Shown one piece after another: positions 43,608 through 51,930 of a DNA stretch of 64,000 nt (positions are counted from its first letter, which is position 1; each line of letters opens with the position of its first letter). A program made the translations under genes and the position numbers. The stretch comes from Microcystis panniformis FACHB-1757 (GTDB lineage Bacteria; Cyanobacteriota; Cyanobacteriia; Cyanobacteriales; Microcystaceae): the NCBI RefSeq assembly GCF_001264245.1, contig NZ_CP011339.1:1302001-1366000 (forward strand). The letters are read 5' to 3'. The notes under the pieces were generated by a model. The model was given only the letters and a program-made list of their open reading frames with translations. It had not been told where the DNA came from and made no database searches.

Positions 43608-43841
43608 ATGCCGAAAAAAATTCATCCTACTTGGTATCCGGAAGCTAAGGTGATCTGTAATGGTGAACTGGTGATGACGGTGGGTTCGACAAAACCAGAA
43701 ATTCATGTGGAGGTTTGGTCTGGTAATCATCCTTTTTATACGGGAACCCAGAAGATGATCGATACGGAGGGCCGGGTCGATCGCTTCTTGCGTAAGTACA
43801 AAATGGGCGATAAGTCAAGCAAAAAGGCCGATCAGAAATAA
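43608..43841 (+). CDS. rpmE: ribosomal protein L31
   Basis: A 77-residue protein, MPKKIHPTWYPEAKVICNGE and HPFYTGTQKMIDTEGRVDRF. It lacks the C-x2-C zinc ligands, so it is the zinc-independent (C-) form though of long-type length. It is the last gene of the cluster and is followed by a strong terminator. Confidence 0.96.
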   Translation: MPKKIHPTWYPEAKVICNGELVMTVGSTKPEIHVEVWSGNHPFYTGTQKMIDTEGRVDRFLRKYKMGDKSSKKADQK

Positions 43842-43862
43842 TTCTTTACTTTTGCCTTTTTG

Positions 43863-43896
43863 ACCCGGTGGGGAGATTTTCCCACCGGGTTTTTTG
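43863..43896 (+). terminator. intrinsic terminator of the ribosomal cluster
   Basis: The stem ACCCGGTGGG (43863-43872) pairs with CCCACCGGGT (43881-43890), followed by TTTTTT. It lies 21 bp after rpmE and has all features of a Rho-independent terminator. Confidence 0.94.
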
Positions 43897-43916
43897 CTAT
43901 TTTTAGGCTGCTAGGG

Positions 43917-43972
43917 TCATACTAAATCCGGTTATTAAAAACTGATTATTTATTCTCCCTTTTGCATCAGTG
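43917..43972. repeat. dispersed repeat starting ATACTAAATCC
   Basis: About 50 bp from TCATACTAAATCC through ACTGATTATTTATTCTCC recur inverted at about 54074-54131. The starting motif is also seen at 53669, 53817 and 54032. The family is unknown; it may be the end of an unidentified insertion sequence. The remainder of the 495-bp gap to the STAND gene holds the fragment at 44002-44205 and no other feature. Confidence 0.6.
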
Positions 43973-44001
43973 CCTGTCTTCATACAGCTTTTCTCATAAA
44001 G

Positions 44002-44205
44002 ATGAAGTATAATCTGATGCGGTATTGGCGATCGCATACCGTTGCCTACACCCTATTTTTAGACTCGCTCCCAGATTTATTAGCACAAGTTGCTCAAAAA
44101 GTCAAGCAAATAAAAGATACAGAGCAAAGACAAAATTTTGCCAGTTGTACGGGACTTTTTTGCGCGTATTTAAAGGAAGGCAGCAGCTTTATTCGATTTC
44201 TCTGA
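44002..44205 (+). pseudogene. Rpn/DUF4351-family fragment
   Basis: A 67-codon frame with SLPDLLAQVAQKVKQIKDTE and QRQNFASCTGLFCAYLKEG, which resembles an internal part of cyanobacterial Rpn-type proteins (an AQKV...DxEQRxNxxxxTxxLxGL pattern). Both the nuclease core and the C-terminal domain are missing. I treat it as a relic; the match is from memory of the family pattern. Confidence 0.45.
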
Positions 44206-44337
44206 ACTAGAAGATTGAGAAGCTTGGTTAGGATATCCCGGAAACTGAGCGTTCCCCAGTAAAACCGGGGAAGGAGATATATATATTTTTACCTACCTGA
44301 TACTTTTTAACAGATTAACTATCTCATCGGGGAATCT

Positions 44338-46446
44338 TTACTGTAATTCTTCATCGGATAATCGCGACAACAGAATCATAAAATTTTGCCTTACTTTTGG
44401 GGTATCGGGATGATTTTCTCCTAATCTTTCTTGATAAATAGCAATAGCTCTCACATACAACGGTTCCGCTTCTGCGTATCTGCCTTGGTATTTGTATAAT
44501 TCTGCTAAATTATTGAGACTGGTAGCAACACTAGGATGGTTTTCTCCTAATCGCTGTTCCCGCAGAGAAAGGGAGCGCTTATACAACAGTTCCGCTTCTG
44601 CGTATTTGCCTTGGCATTGGTACAAAAAAGCTAAATTATTGAGACTTTGTGCAACATCGGGATGGTTTTCTCCTAATAGCTGTTCTTTCAGAGAAAGGCA
44701 TCTCTTAGACAAGGGTTCCGCTTCTGCGTATCTGCCTTGGAAGCGGTATAATTCCGCTAAATTATTGAGAATGGTAGCAAAATAGAGATTGTTTTCTCCT
44801 AATAGCTGTTCTATCAGAGAAAGGCATCTCTTACACAAGGGTTCCGCTTCTATGTATCTGCCTTGGTATTCGTATAGCACTACTAAATTATTGAGACTTT
44901 GTGCAACATCGAGATGGTTTTCTCCTAATAGCTGTTCCCTTAGAGAAAGGGAGTGCTTATACAACGATTCTGCTTCTATGTATCTGCCTTGGCATTGATA
45001 TAAGAGTGCTAAATTATTGACACTGGTAGCAACACTAGGATGGTTTTCTCCTAATAGCTGTCCTATCAGAGAAACGGAGCGCTTATACAAGGGTTCCGCT
45101 TCTGCGTATCTGCCTTGGCAGCGGTATAATCCTGCTAAATTATTGAGACTGGCAGCAACAATTGGATGGTTTTCTCCTAAGCGAGATTGGATTTCTTCAC
45201 AACATTTTGTGAAGGGAACTGCTGCTAAATCATATTCTCCCTGTCCCTTATAAAACAAAGCTACCCCAAGAAACACCAAAATTAAATTATCTTCCGGGTT
45301 GGGAATATCATCTAACATGGTTTGACTGACAAGTTGCAGATGGGGAATTGCGGGAGTTACCGCTGCAATAATCTCCCTTGTGGGGGTTTGCGGGATAGTT
45401 TTAGCAATGGTTAACAAAGTTTCCACAAAAGCGCATCGATAAAGAGAATTTATCTGAGGAATTGCCTGTAATTTCTCTTGAAAAAATTCTCTCACGAGGG
45501 GATGAATCCGATAAAAAGAATAGTCCTCATCCACGGGTTGCATCAGATGAGAATTATCCAATTGTCCCCGCGCTTCTTCTAGTTCGCTTTCGGTAATTTC
45601 CGTGGATTTTGCCGTATCTTCTAGCAACGTCCAAGCAATAGCCACTGGTGCGAATAAACTCAACAGCATTGCCACTTTTTGACCAGCAGAACTTAAATCA
45701 TCCCAACTGATTTTAATTGCGGCTGCTACTCCTAAATGTCCATAATCTCTGTGGTTTCTTTCCTTAGTTAAAGCAGTATGAGCTAAATTTAATTTATCGC
45801 GTAAATGGCTAAACTTTAAATGACGATTTTTTGCTAAATATTCCCCCACCAACTCCACTGCTAAGGTTAAGCGTCCTAAAATTTCGTGACAAATCTGTTC
45901 TACTAAAGCTTTTTCTTTCTCAACTTTAGCAGTGCCAACAATTTTGGTTAATAACTCTACACATTTATCTAAGGGTAAAACATCTAAAGCTATAGACTCA
46001 AATTCCGTACTAAGACACCTTTCCCTAGTGGTGACTAATATCTTAATCCTAGAATCTTTTGGTAACATTCGATCGGGAATTCGGTCGATATTGGGGACAT
46101 CATCGAGAATTAATAATAATTTTCCCTGCTGAGGTAGCCAATTTTGCCAATACCAGTACACTTGTTTTTCTAAAGATTCTTTTTTCAATATTTCTGGTAA
46201 AGATAGATAGGGAGCGGCTAATTTAACTATTTCTTCTGCTAAACCCGATAGTCGTAAGGATAACCAATATTGTGCCGCGTATTCCTGTTGGTATCGTTTC
46301 GCATATTCCAAAGCTAAAGCGGTTTTTCCTATTCCCCCTAACCCTTCCACTGCACAAACAATCACCCCTTGTTCTGTTTGCAATTGCTGATGAATTAAGG
46401 TTAACTCATCTTCCCTCCCGACAAAATTAACCGTACTTTTGCCCAC
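44338..46446 (-). CDS. STAND-type NB-ARC ATPase with TPR repeats
   Basis: A 702-residue signal-transduction ATPase. The NB-ARC core (about 8-330) has FVGREDEL, Walker A GLGGIGKTALALEYA, Walker B KLLLILDDV, and the sensor LVTTRER. The helical arm follows (IHPLVREFFQEKL). The C-terminus carries six near-identical 42-residue TPRs of kinesin-light-chain type (LLGENHPDVAQSLNNLA, LYxxQGRYAEAEPLYKRSLSL), likely the sensing part. No effector domain is fused; one may come from the upstream gene. GTG at 46446 is the only start in an otherwise open short leader. Related proteins act in anti-phage defence or signalling, but the role here is unknown. Confidence 0.85.
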   Translation of the reverse strand: MGKSTVNFVGREDELTLIHQQLQTEQGVIVCAVEGLGGIGKTALALEYAKRYQQEYAAQYWLSLRLSGLAEEIVKLAAPYLSLPEILKKESLEKQVYWYWQNWLPQQGKLLLILDDVPNIDRIPDRMLPKDSRIKILVTTRERCLSTEFESIALDVLPLDKCVELLTKIVGTAKVEKEKALVEQICHEILGRLTLAVELVGEYLAKNRHLKFSHLRDKLNLAHTALTKERNHRDYGHLGVAAAIKISWDDLSSAGQKVAMLLSLFAPVAIAWTLLEDTAKSTEITESELEEARGQLDNSHLMQPVDEDYSFYRIHPLVREFFQEKLQAIPQINSLYRCAFVETLLTIAKTIPQTPTREIIAAVTPAIPHLQLVSQTMLDDIPNPEDNLILVFLGVALFYKGQGEYDLAAVPFTKCCEEIQSRLGENHPIVAASLNNLAGLYRCQGRYAEAEPLYKRSVSLIGQLLGENHPSVATSVNNLALLYQCQGRYIEAESLYKHSLSLREQLLGENHLDVAQSLNNLVVLYEYQGRYIEAEPLCKRCLSLIEQLLGENNLYFATILNNLAELYRFQGRYAEAEPLSKRCLSLKEQLLGENHPDVAQSLNNLAFLYQCQGKYAEAELLYKRSLSLREQRLGENHPSVATSLNNLAELYKYQGRYAEAEPLYVRAIAIYQERLGENHPDTPKVRQNFMILLSRLSDEELQ

Positions 46447-46469
46447 ATTACTAGGGATAGAGGGATTAC

Positions 46470-46970
46470 TTACTTTTTTAGACGATTTTTCACCCCTGCA
46501 ATCACACGATTAAATGTGGGAAAATAACGCTTAAAAGTTGACTCAGTATCTAATTCCGCCTCGTAGGTCAGGGAAACAAAAGGAGGTATAGTAGATATAG
46601 CCGCTTTTAATTTGGCTGCTGCTGGTCCCTCTGGTTGATTGAGTTTAGCCAGAATTTGGTTTAATAATTCTAAGATTTGTACAGAAGCAAGTTCACGGGG
46701 CGGTTCTGTGGTAATTGCCGTCAATTCTGTGACAATTTCTGCTACCATTACCTCGGCATCAGGAAAAGATGCTTCTTGACTCTCGCTGGCGATTAAATCC
46801 CATTTTTCTCGTTCAAAATTCCGAATTTGTCGGCGTAAATCTTCGATCTGCTGCTTGATCCTAACTTGTTCTTCCGGTGCAATTGTGACTAAAGTGTTTC
46901 GCTTTTCCGCTAATTGTTCTTTCAAGCGTTGAATATTTTTATCGAGATTTTGTAATTCGCCAGTAGCCAT
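46470..46970 (-). CDS. coiled-coil protein upstream of the STAND gene
   Basis: A 166-residue protein. Residues 1-62 form a coiled coil (NLDKNIQRLKEQLAEKRNTL...RRQIRNFEREKW). The C-terminal half ends PPFVSLTYEAELDTESTFKR and ANFNRVIAGVK-like sequence, a domain I recall beside cyanobacterial STAND proteins but cannot name. The STAND gene starts 23 bp after it, so the two are likely one operon. It may be an adaptor or effector-associated domain supplied in trans. Confidence 0.7.
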   Translation of the reverse strand: MATGELQNLDKNIQRLKEQLAEKRNTLVTIAPEEQVRIKQQIEDLRRQIRNFEREKWDLIASESQEASFPDAEVMVAEIVTELTAITTEPPRELASVQILELLNQILAKLNQPEGPAAAKLKAAISTIPPFVSLTYEAELDTESTFKRYFPTFNRVIAGVKNRLKK

Positions 46971-47014
46971 GGGAAAATAAGCTTAAATTAGCCAATTAAT
47001 TCAATTATGATCTA

Positions 47015-47150
47015 AGTAGGTAGGCGTTAAAAGTTGTCAGATACCCCCCTTATCAAGGGGGGACTAAGGGGGGATCGGCACCCCCCTTATCAAGGGGGCA
47101 GGGGGGATCGAACCTAAAATCGATTTTTAATTTAATTATAACCAGCTACT
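47015..47150. repeat. MITE family C, copy 4 (136 bp)
   Basis: Inverted relative to the other C copies, flanked by TA at 47013-47014 and 47151-47152. It contains two CCCCCCTTATCAAGGGGGG-type hairpins. It occupies most of the 336-bp gap between the STAND operon and clpS; the last 150 bp before clpS look single-copy. Confidence 0.82.
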
Positions 47151-47306
47151 TATCCATCTAAAAATGTCATTCCTTTGGCTGTCCCCCACTCCCCAACACC
47201 CAACCCCTCACGGATCACAGAAAAAGCCTAGCTCAATCTGGAAATTTTGATTATGATCATTAGTAATTGACCTTTATTTGTGATATAGATTCAAAGGAGA
47301 GACACG

Positions 47307-47594
47307 GTGTCCACAGAAGTCATCGAAAAGCGTTCCACAGCGACAATCCGTAAACCAGCACCGCGTTATCGCGTTTTACTCCACAATGACGACTTTAACT
47401 CGATGGAGTATGTGGTTCAGAGTTTAATGCAAACGATCGCCGGTATGACGCAACCCCAAGCAGTTGATATCATGATGGAAGCGCACACTAATGGTACGGC
47501 CTTGGTGATTACCTGCATCCAAGAACACGCGGAATTTTACTGTGAAACCTTGAAAAATAAAGGTTTAACCAGCAGTATCGAACCCGATGAATAA
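47307..47594 (+). CDS. clpS: ATP-dependent Clp protease adaptor ClpS
   Basis: A 95-residue adaptor that delivers N-degron substrates to ClpAP/ClpCP. YRVLLHNDDFNSMEYVVQSL and the acidic residues of the N-end-binding pocket (NDD) are present, followed by IMMEAHTNGTALV. It starts with GTG at 47307 after AAGGAGAG. It overlaps the next gene by 8 bp. Confidence 0.95.
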   Translation: MSTEVIEKRSTATIRKPAPRYRVLLHNDDFNSMEYVVQSLMQTIAGMTQPQAVDIMMEAHTNGTALVITCIQEHAEFYCETLKNKGLTSSIEPDE

Positions 47595-48417
47595 AAGATT
47601 GCGGGTAATTGCCACTTACCCAGTCCCCCTGCGACTGGGAATTTTTATTTTGCTCTTACTTTTTCTCTGGTTGCCGATCGCACTTCCCCTCTATCACTTT
47701 TTTGCCACTAATGCTAATCTGGTCTCAATTTTGACCCTTTCTGTTCTCTATCTGGAATTTTTGGGGTTATCCCATTGGTGGGGACGGACAATTTATGGTG
47801 ATGAGGGATTAGCCGATTATGGGTTGATTTGGCGAAGAAAAACGCCGATCGAGTTAATTAACGGGTTAGCGATCGGTTTATTTTTCACTTTCTCGCTTTT
47901 TCTGTCCCAAGCGTTCCTAGGTTGGTTAAATTTCTTACCCGCAAATCCCCAGATCAGCAAAATCATCCTGGAGGGGTTTTTAGTCGCTTTAGCGGTGGGT
48001 TTTGCCGAAGAATTGCTATTTCGGGGCTGGTTACTGGGAGAATTAGAAAAGGATTATCGTCCTGCTATCGCTCTAGTGATTAGTGCCTTAATTTTCGCGC
48101 TTGCTCACTTTATTAAACCTTTAGCCGAAATTATCCGCATTTTTCCCCAATTTCCTGCCTTAGTCCTCCTAGGATTGATTCTCGGTTGGGCAAAACGCGC
48201 CTGTGGTGGTAGTTTGGGTAAAAGTATCGGTCTGCACGGGGGTTTAATCTGGGCATACTATATATTAAATGTGGGTCAGTTAATTAAATACACTGGTACT
48301 GTTCCCGATTGGTTAACTGGAATCGATAAAAATCCTTTAGCGGGAGTGATGGGTTTACTTTTCCTGACAATTCTCGCTATCTGGATCAGAAAAAAAGCAG
48401 TTTTGAGTGAACGATAA
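47587..48417 (+). CDS. CPBP-family intramembrane glutamic protease
   Basis: A 276-residue membrane protein of the CPBP/Abi (CAAX protease) family with about seven hydrophobic helices. Catalytic pattern: Glu141-Glu142 in FAEELLFRG with Arg146, His174 in ALAHFIK, and His in SIGLHGGLIW. It starts at ATG 47587 inside the last codons of clpS, so translation is coupled. The substrate is unknown. In related genomes such proteins are abundant. Confidence 0.88.
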   Translation: MNKRLRVIATYPVPLRLGIFILLLLFLWLPIALPLYHFFATNANLVSILTLSVLYLEFLGLSHWWGRTIYGDEGLADYGLIWRRKTPIELINGLAIGLFFTFSLFLSQAFLGWLNFLPANPQISKIILEGFLVALAVGFAEELLFRGWLLGELEKDYRPAIALVISALIFALAHFIKPLAEIIRIFPQFPALVLLGLILGWAKRACGGSLGKSIGLHGGLIWAYYILNVGQLIKYTGTVPDWLTGIDKNPLAGVMGLLFLTILAIWIRKKAVLSER

Positions 48418-48893
48418 GGGATTAAATCAATTACTATAAAGGGGAAATTGCCCATGAGAGTTATAGCCGAAAACTGATCACCTTGTTTCCTTTCCAATTC
48501 TTGCAGTTGTTGAATAGTCCTGTCTAAGCTGATATTAAAATCTCGTTTATCACAAATTTCTGGAATACTAGGTGAGGGTGTCACCACGACATTAGTAGTT
48601 TTTGGTTGCCATAATGACCAAATAATAAATCCTATAAAACCTAATAGTGCCAAGAAAGATAATTTTGTAGTTAAGTAGGGAGGCACAATTATTTGTAGGA
48701 TGGGTTAACGGTAGCATAACATGAGCGGGCGTTGGGTTTCATGCTTCAACCCAACCTACGTTCATCTTATATTTAATTCCACCCACCTACTTAAATCAGC
48801 AGGAGAATTCTCCACAACTAATTTTTCTAGTTCTTGTTTAAACCATTGAACATTCAATACTTCTTTAGATAAACCAACTTTAAGATGGATATT
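48418..48893 (-). pseudogene. membrane-protein gene split by a family A MITE
   Basis: The part upstream of the MITE reads LKVGLSKEVLNVQWFKQELE to ENSPADL. The part downstream reads TTKLSFLALLGFIGFIIWSL and then PEICDKRDFNISLDRTIQQL. Removing the MITE and one TA joins them in one frame (PADL-TTKLSF). A TGA stops the frame on the 5' side at 48896-48894, and on the 3' side it runs on into the antisense of the CPBP gene, so both ends are damaged. The 136-codon frame starting with GTG inside the MITE is therefore not a real gene. Family unknown. Confidence 0.65.
48674..48791. repeat. MITE family A, copy 3 (118 bp, inverted)
   Basis: Inverse orientation to copies 1 and 2, flanked by TA at 48672-48673 and 48792-48793. 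It interrupts the membrane-protein relic in frame-restorable fashion. Confidence 0.88.
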
Positions 48894-49498
48894 TCAGGTT
48901 TTACAGGGGATTCATTTAGTAAAAATTAATGCTCAAAGCCCGATCAGTAATTTAACTGAGGAGATTCTTGATATTCTTCAATATTTTTCGATTTATTGCC
49001 AAAATCACTACCAAGTAAGTTGAGAATCAAATTGAGCAAATTCAGTTTAAGCCAATCCCAGAAAAAACTTTTTCTCCGAAAAGTCTCTAATAAATTAGGA
49101 CACCTTAGTTTAACCATGTCTAACTTGAGCGATCCTTGCTTCTGTCAAATTACTCTTGGTGAAGTCAGATGTAAAAATTCTCTAATCTCAACAAATTTTG
49201 TCGGTTCAATCAGTTTTTCTTGGTGGCGTTATTGCGACTTAATCATAAAGTGCGGAATGTGGGTCTTAAGATAGACAACAGAATTTATGTCCGACTACTT
49301 AGAACAGATTTTCAGTCAGTTTGAAGATAATCTGTTTATTCCCTTTGCCGACCCCATCCGCTATTTAACCGGAACGGTCGAACATTGTTGATTACTGGTT
49401 ACTAATCACTGATCACTGAAAAGACTCCCCCACACCCATCTCACTGCCGGGAAAATCGCTATAGAATAGAGATAAAAAAGAATTGCGAGGAAAAAACT
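48892..49498. other. 607-bp region with gene fragments
   Basis: A frame of 43 codons (48892-49023, plus strand, FQVLQGIHLVKINAQSPISN and so on) looks like the C-terminus of a lost gene. A second, 34-codon frame at 49287-49391 (MSDYLEQIFSQFEDNLFIPF) looks like the N-terminus of another. A 92-codon frame between them has no recognisable features. The rest is AT-rich. The region reads as a gene graveyard between the CPBP gene and the esterase. Confidence 0.45.
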
Positions 49499-50113
49499 CT
49501 GTCTTTTAACCCGATTGTCATTCCCCCTTCCCCGGAAAATCCCGCTCGCTATCTAGTGATCATGCTGCACGGTTGGGGTGCTGATGCCATGGATCTGGCC
49601 CCCCTTGCATCGATGCTGGATCTGGCTGATTGTCAATTTTTGTTTCCTAATGCTCCCTTCGATCATCCGCAAGTGCCGGGGGGACGCGCCTGGTATGCGT
49701 TAGAAACCTCCGATTATCAAGGTTTAGTCGCTAGTCGTCAACAGTTGCACGATTGGATTATTTCCCTAGAGGCAACTACCGGTATTCCCCTAGAGCGGAC
49801 TTTTTTGACCGGTTTTTCCCAAGGAGGAGCGATGACGCTGGATGTGGGTTTATCCTTACCCTTGGCGGGATTGGGTTCCTTGAGTGGTTATCTGCACAGT
49901 GAACCCCATCCCCAAGGACCACAAAATGTCTTAATTGTTCATGGTAAGCAGGATCCCGTCGTTCCTATCACTGCTGCTCGTCAAGCCAGAGATTTACTGC
50001 TTGGTTTGGGGGTTAACGTCGAATATCACGAGTTAAATATGGGCCACGAAATCCCGATTCCGGCGCTGACTATATTACGCCAATTCCTCCGCAATCGTCT
50101 GGAAACGGCATGA
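49499..50113 (+). CDS. phospholipase/carboxylesterase-family alpha/beta-hydrolase
   Basis: About 204 residues from a CTG at 49499, or 185 from GTG at 49556. Homology is expected to begin at SFNPIVIPPSPENPARYL, before the GTG, and GAGG lies 9 bases ahead of the CTG, so a non-standard CTG start is likely. The motifs are the oxyanion region LHGWGADAMDL, Ser nucleophile in TGFSQGGAM, Asp in GKQDPVVP and His in MGHEIP. The substrate is unknown. rsmB overlaps its end by 4 bp (ATGA). Confidence 0.85.
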   Translation: MSFNPIVIPPSPENPARYLVIMLHGWGADAMDLAPLASMLDLADCQFLFPNAPFDHPQVPGGRAWYALETSDYQGLVASRQQLHDWIISLEATTGIPLERTFLTGFSQGGAMTLDVGLSLPLAGLGSLSGYLHSEPHPQGPQNVLIVHGKQDPVVPITAARQARDLLLGLGVNVEYHELNMGHEIPIPALTILRQFLRNRLETA

Positions 50114-51462
50114 ATAATGCTCGTCAACTGGCTTTGCTGATTTTACGCGATATCGATCGCTCCTCCGCCTATCCCGATCGCGCTCTTGATCGCCATTTGT
50201 CCGCTAGTTCCTTAAATTGTCTTGACAAAGCCTTGACAACGGAGATTGTTTATGGTATAATGCGCCGACAAAGAACTTTGGATGCGCTGCTTGATCGCCT
50301 GGGGAAAAAAACTGCGGCCCAGCAACCCCCAGATTTACGGCGAATTGTCCATATTGGTCTTTATCAACTGCGTTATCTATCCCAGATTCCCCCATCAGCG
50401 GCGGTGAATACGGCGGTAGAATTAACTAAAATCAGTCATTTAGGCAAATTAGCGGCGGTGGTTAACGGAATGCTGCGGCAATATCTCCGTTTAACTGCTA
50501 ATGGCGACGATCCTTTAATTTTGCCGGAAAATACCGCTTCTAGATTGGGTATTCTCCACAGTTTCCCCGATTGGTTGGTGCAATTGTGGTTAGATCGCTT
50601 TAGTGTTACGGAAACGGAACAACTGTGTCAATGGTTTAATCGCTCTCCTGACCTCGATATTCGGATTAATCCCCTGAAAACTAGCCGAGAAGCCCTAGAA
50701 AATGAGTTAGAATCAGCCAATATAACTTTTCATCATCTTAAATTACCTCTAGCTTGCCGTTTAACCTCTGGTTTAGGCAATATTGAGCGTTTAGAGGGAT
50801 TTCGAGCCGGAAATTACACCCTACAGGATATTAGCGCCCAATTAGTCACTTATCTCCTCGATCCCCAGCCCGGAGAGACAATTATCGACGCTTGTGCAGC
50901 ACCGGGGGGAAAAACCACTCATATTGCCGAATTAATGGGCGATCGGGGTAGAATATTAGCCTGTGATCAAACGGCATCCCGTTTACGACAGTTAGAAGCC
51001 AATATTAAAAGATTAGACTTAAAAGCGATCGAAATACATCTAGGGGATAGTCGCGATCGTCCCCAGTGGCACGGCATCGCCGATCGTGTACTAATCGATG
51101 CTCCCTGTTCAGGATTGGGAACCCTGCACAAGCGTCCTGATATACGTTGGCGACAAACACCCGAAAATTTACCTGTACTAGCCAAACGACAGGGGGAACT
51201 TTTAGCCTCGGCTGCCACTTGGGTAAAACCGAAGGGAATCTTAGTTTATGCCACCTGTACTCTCGATCCGTTAGAAAATGAAAGAGTGATCGAGCAGTTT
51301 TTAGCCGCTCATCCCGATTGGAAAATGGCCACTCCTGACTCTAATTCATGCTTCTCAGAATACTATACAGAAACGGGAGCGATCGAAGTGTTACCCCATC
51401 GGCATAATCAAGACGGTTTTTTTATGGCTAAGTTAGTCAAGGAAGTGTGGGATGAAAAATAA
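50110..51462 (+). CDS. rsmB: 16S rRNA (cytosine967-C5)-methyltransferase
   Basis: A 450-residue RsmB/Sun protein. The N-terminal NusB-like domain (about 1-140; ALTTEIVYGIMRRQRTLDAL) is followed by a PUA-less linker and the SAM methyltransferase with DACAAPGGKTTHIAELM (motif I), the catalytic Cys-Pro-type DAPCSGLGTLHKRPDIRW (motif IV) and YATCTLDPLENE (motif VI). It makes m5C967 in 16S rRNA. It overlaps the genes on both sides (4 bp and 11 bp), so this is a translationally coupled trio. Confidence 0.95.
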   Translation: MNNARQLALLILRDIDRSSAYPDRALDRHLSASSLNCLDKALTTEIVYGIMRRQRTLDALLDRLGKKTAAQQPPDLRRIVHIGLYQLRYLSQIPPSAAVNTAVELTKISHLGKLAAVVNGMLRQYLRLTANGDDPLILPENTASRLGILHSFPDWLVQLWLDRFSVTETEQLCQWFNRSPDLDIRINPLKTSREALENELESANITFHHLKLPLACRLTSGLGNIERLEGFRAGNYTLQDISAQLVTYLLDPQPGETIIDACAAPGGKTTHIAELMGDRGRILACDQTASRLRQLEANIKRLDLKAIEIHLGDSRDRPQWHGIADRVLIDAPCSGLGTLHKRPDIRWRQTPENLPVLAKRQGELLASAATWVKPKGILVYATCTLDPLENERVIEQFLAAHPDWKMATPDSNSCFSEYYTETGAIEVLPHRHNQDGFFMAKLVKEVWDEK

Positions 51463-51862
51463 ACAATTACTGAAAATTCTCATCGGTGTTGCTTGGATTG
51501 ATGGTGTCATTCAACCATCAGAAAGAAATTATTTACGACAGGTAGCTGTGAGGGAAAAACTTGATGATGATCCGGAGATTAAACCACTATTATCGGAACT
51601 AAAACCAGTTAAAACCAGTGAATGTTATCGATGGTTAGAGTCCTATTTAGGCGACAATCCTAGTCCAGAAATCTATCAAGATCTACTAACATCGATTAGC
51701 ACTTTAATCTATAGCGATGACGACGTGGACGTACAGGAAGCAAAATTATTAACCAAAGTGCAGAGTTTTGATCCGACTCATGATAGCCATCGATCGATGT
51801 TAGATAAATTAGTGACGGGAATTCAGAAATTGTACCACAAAGCAATTACTGAAAGTAATTAA
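51452..51862 (+). CDS. TerB-like domain protein
   Basis: A 136-residue helical protein with the TerB-type pattern: LLKILIGVAWIDGVIQPSE (an acidic metal-binding D-G pair) near residue 10 and a second SDDDVDVQEAKLL near residue 92. It starts inside the last codons of rsmB. TerB proteins are linked to tellurite resistance and envelope stress, but stand-alone cyanobacterial ones are uncharacterised. Confidence 0.72.
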   Translation: MKNKQLLKILIGVAWIDGVIQPSERNYLRQVAVREKLDDDPEIKPLLSELKPVKTSECYRWLESYLGDNPSPEIYQDLLTSISTLIYSDDDVDVQEAKLLTKVQSFDPTHDSHRSMLDKLVTGIQKLYHKAITESN

Positions 51863-51930
51863 GGAGTAGCTATCAGTGATGAGCAGGTCAAAAATTTCCC
51901 CGATAAAAACTGATAGCTGATCCCTAGATT

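Noticed and set aside
44492..45253. Three forward frames opposite the TPR region
   Set aside because: Antisense shadows of the 126-bp TPR units of the STAND gene; periodic sequence keeps them open.
48276..48686. 136-codon reverse frame starting with GTG inside a MITE
   Set aside because: The true frame continues upstream across the MITE; its 3' third is antisense to the CPBP gene.
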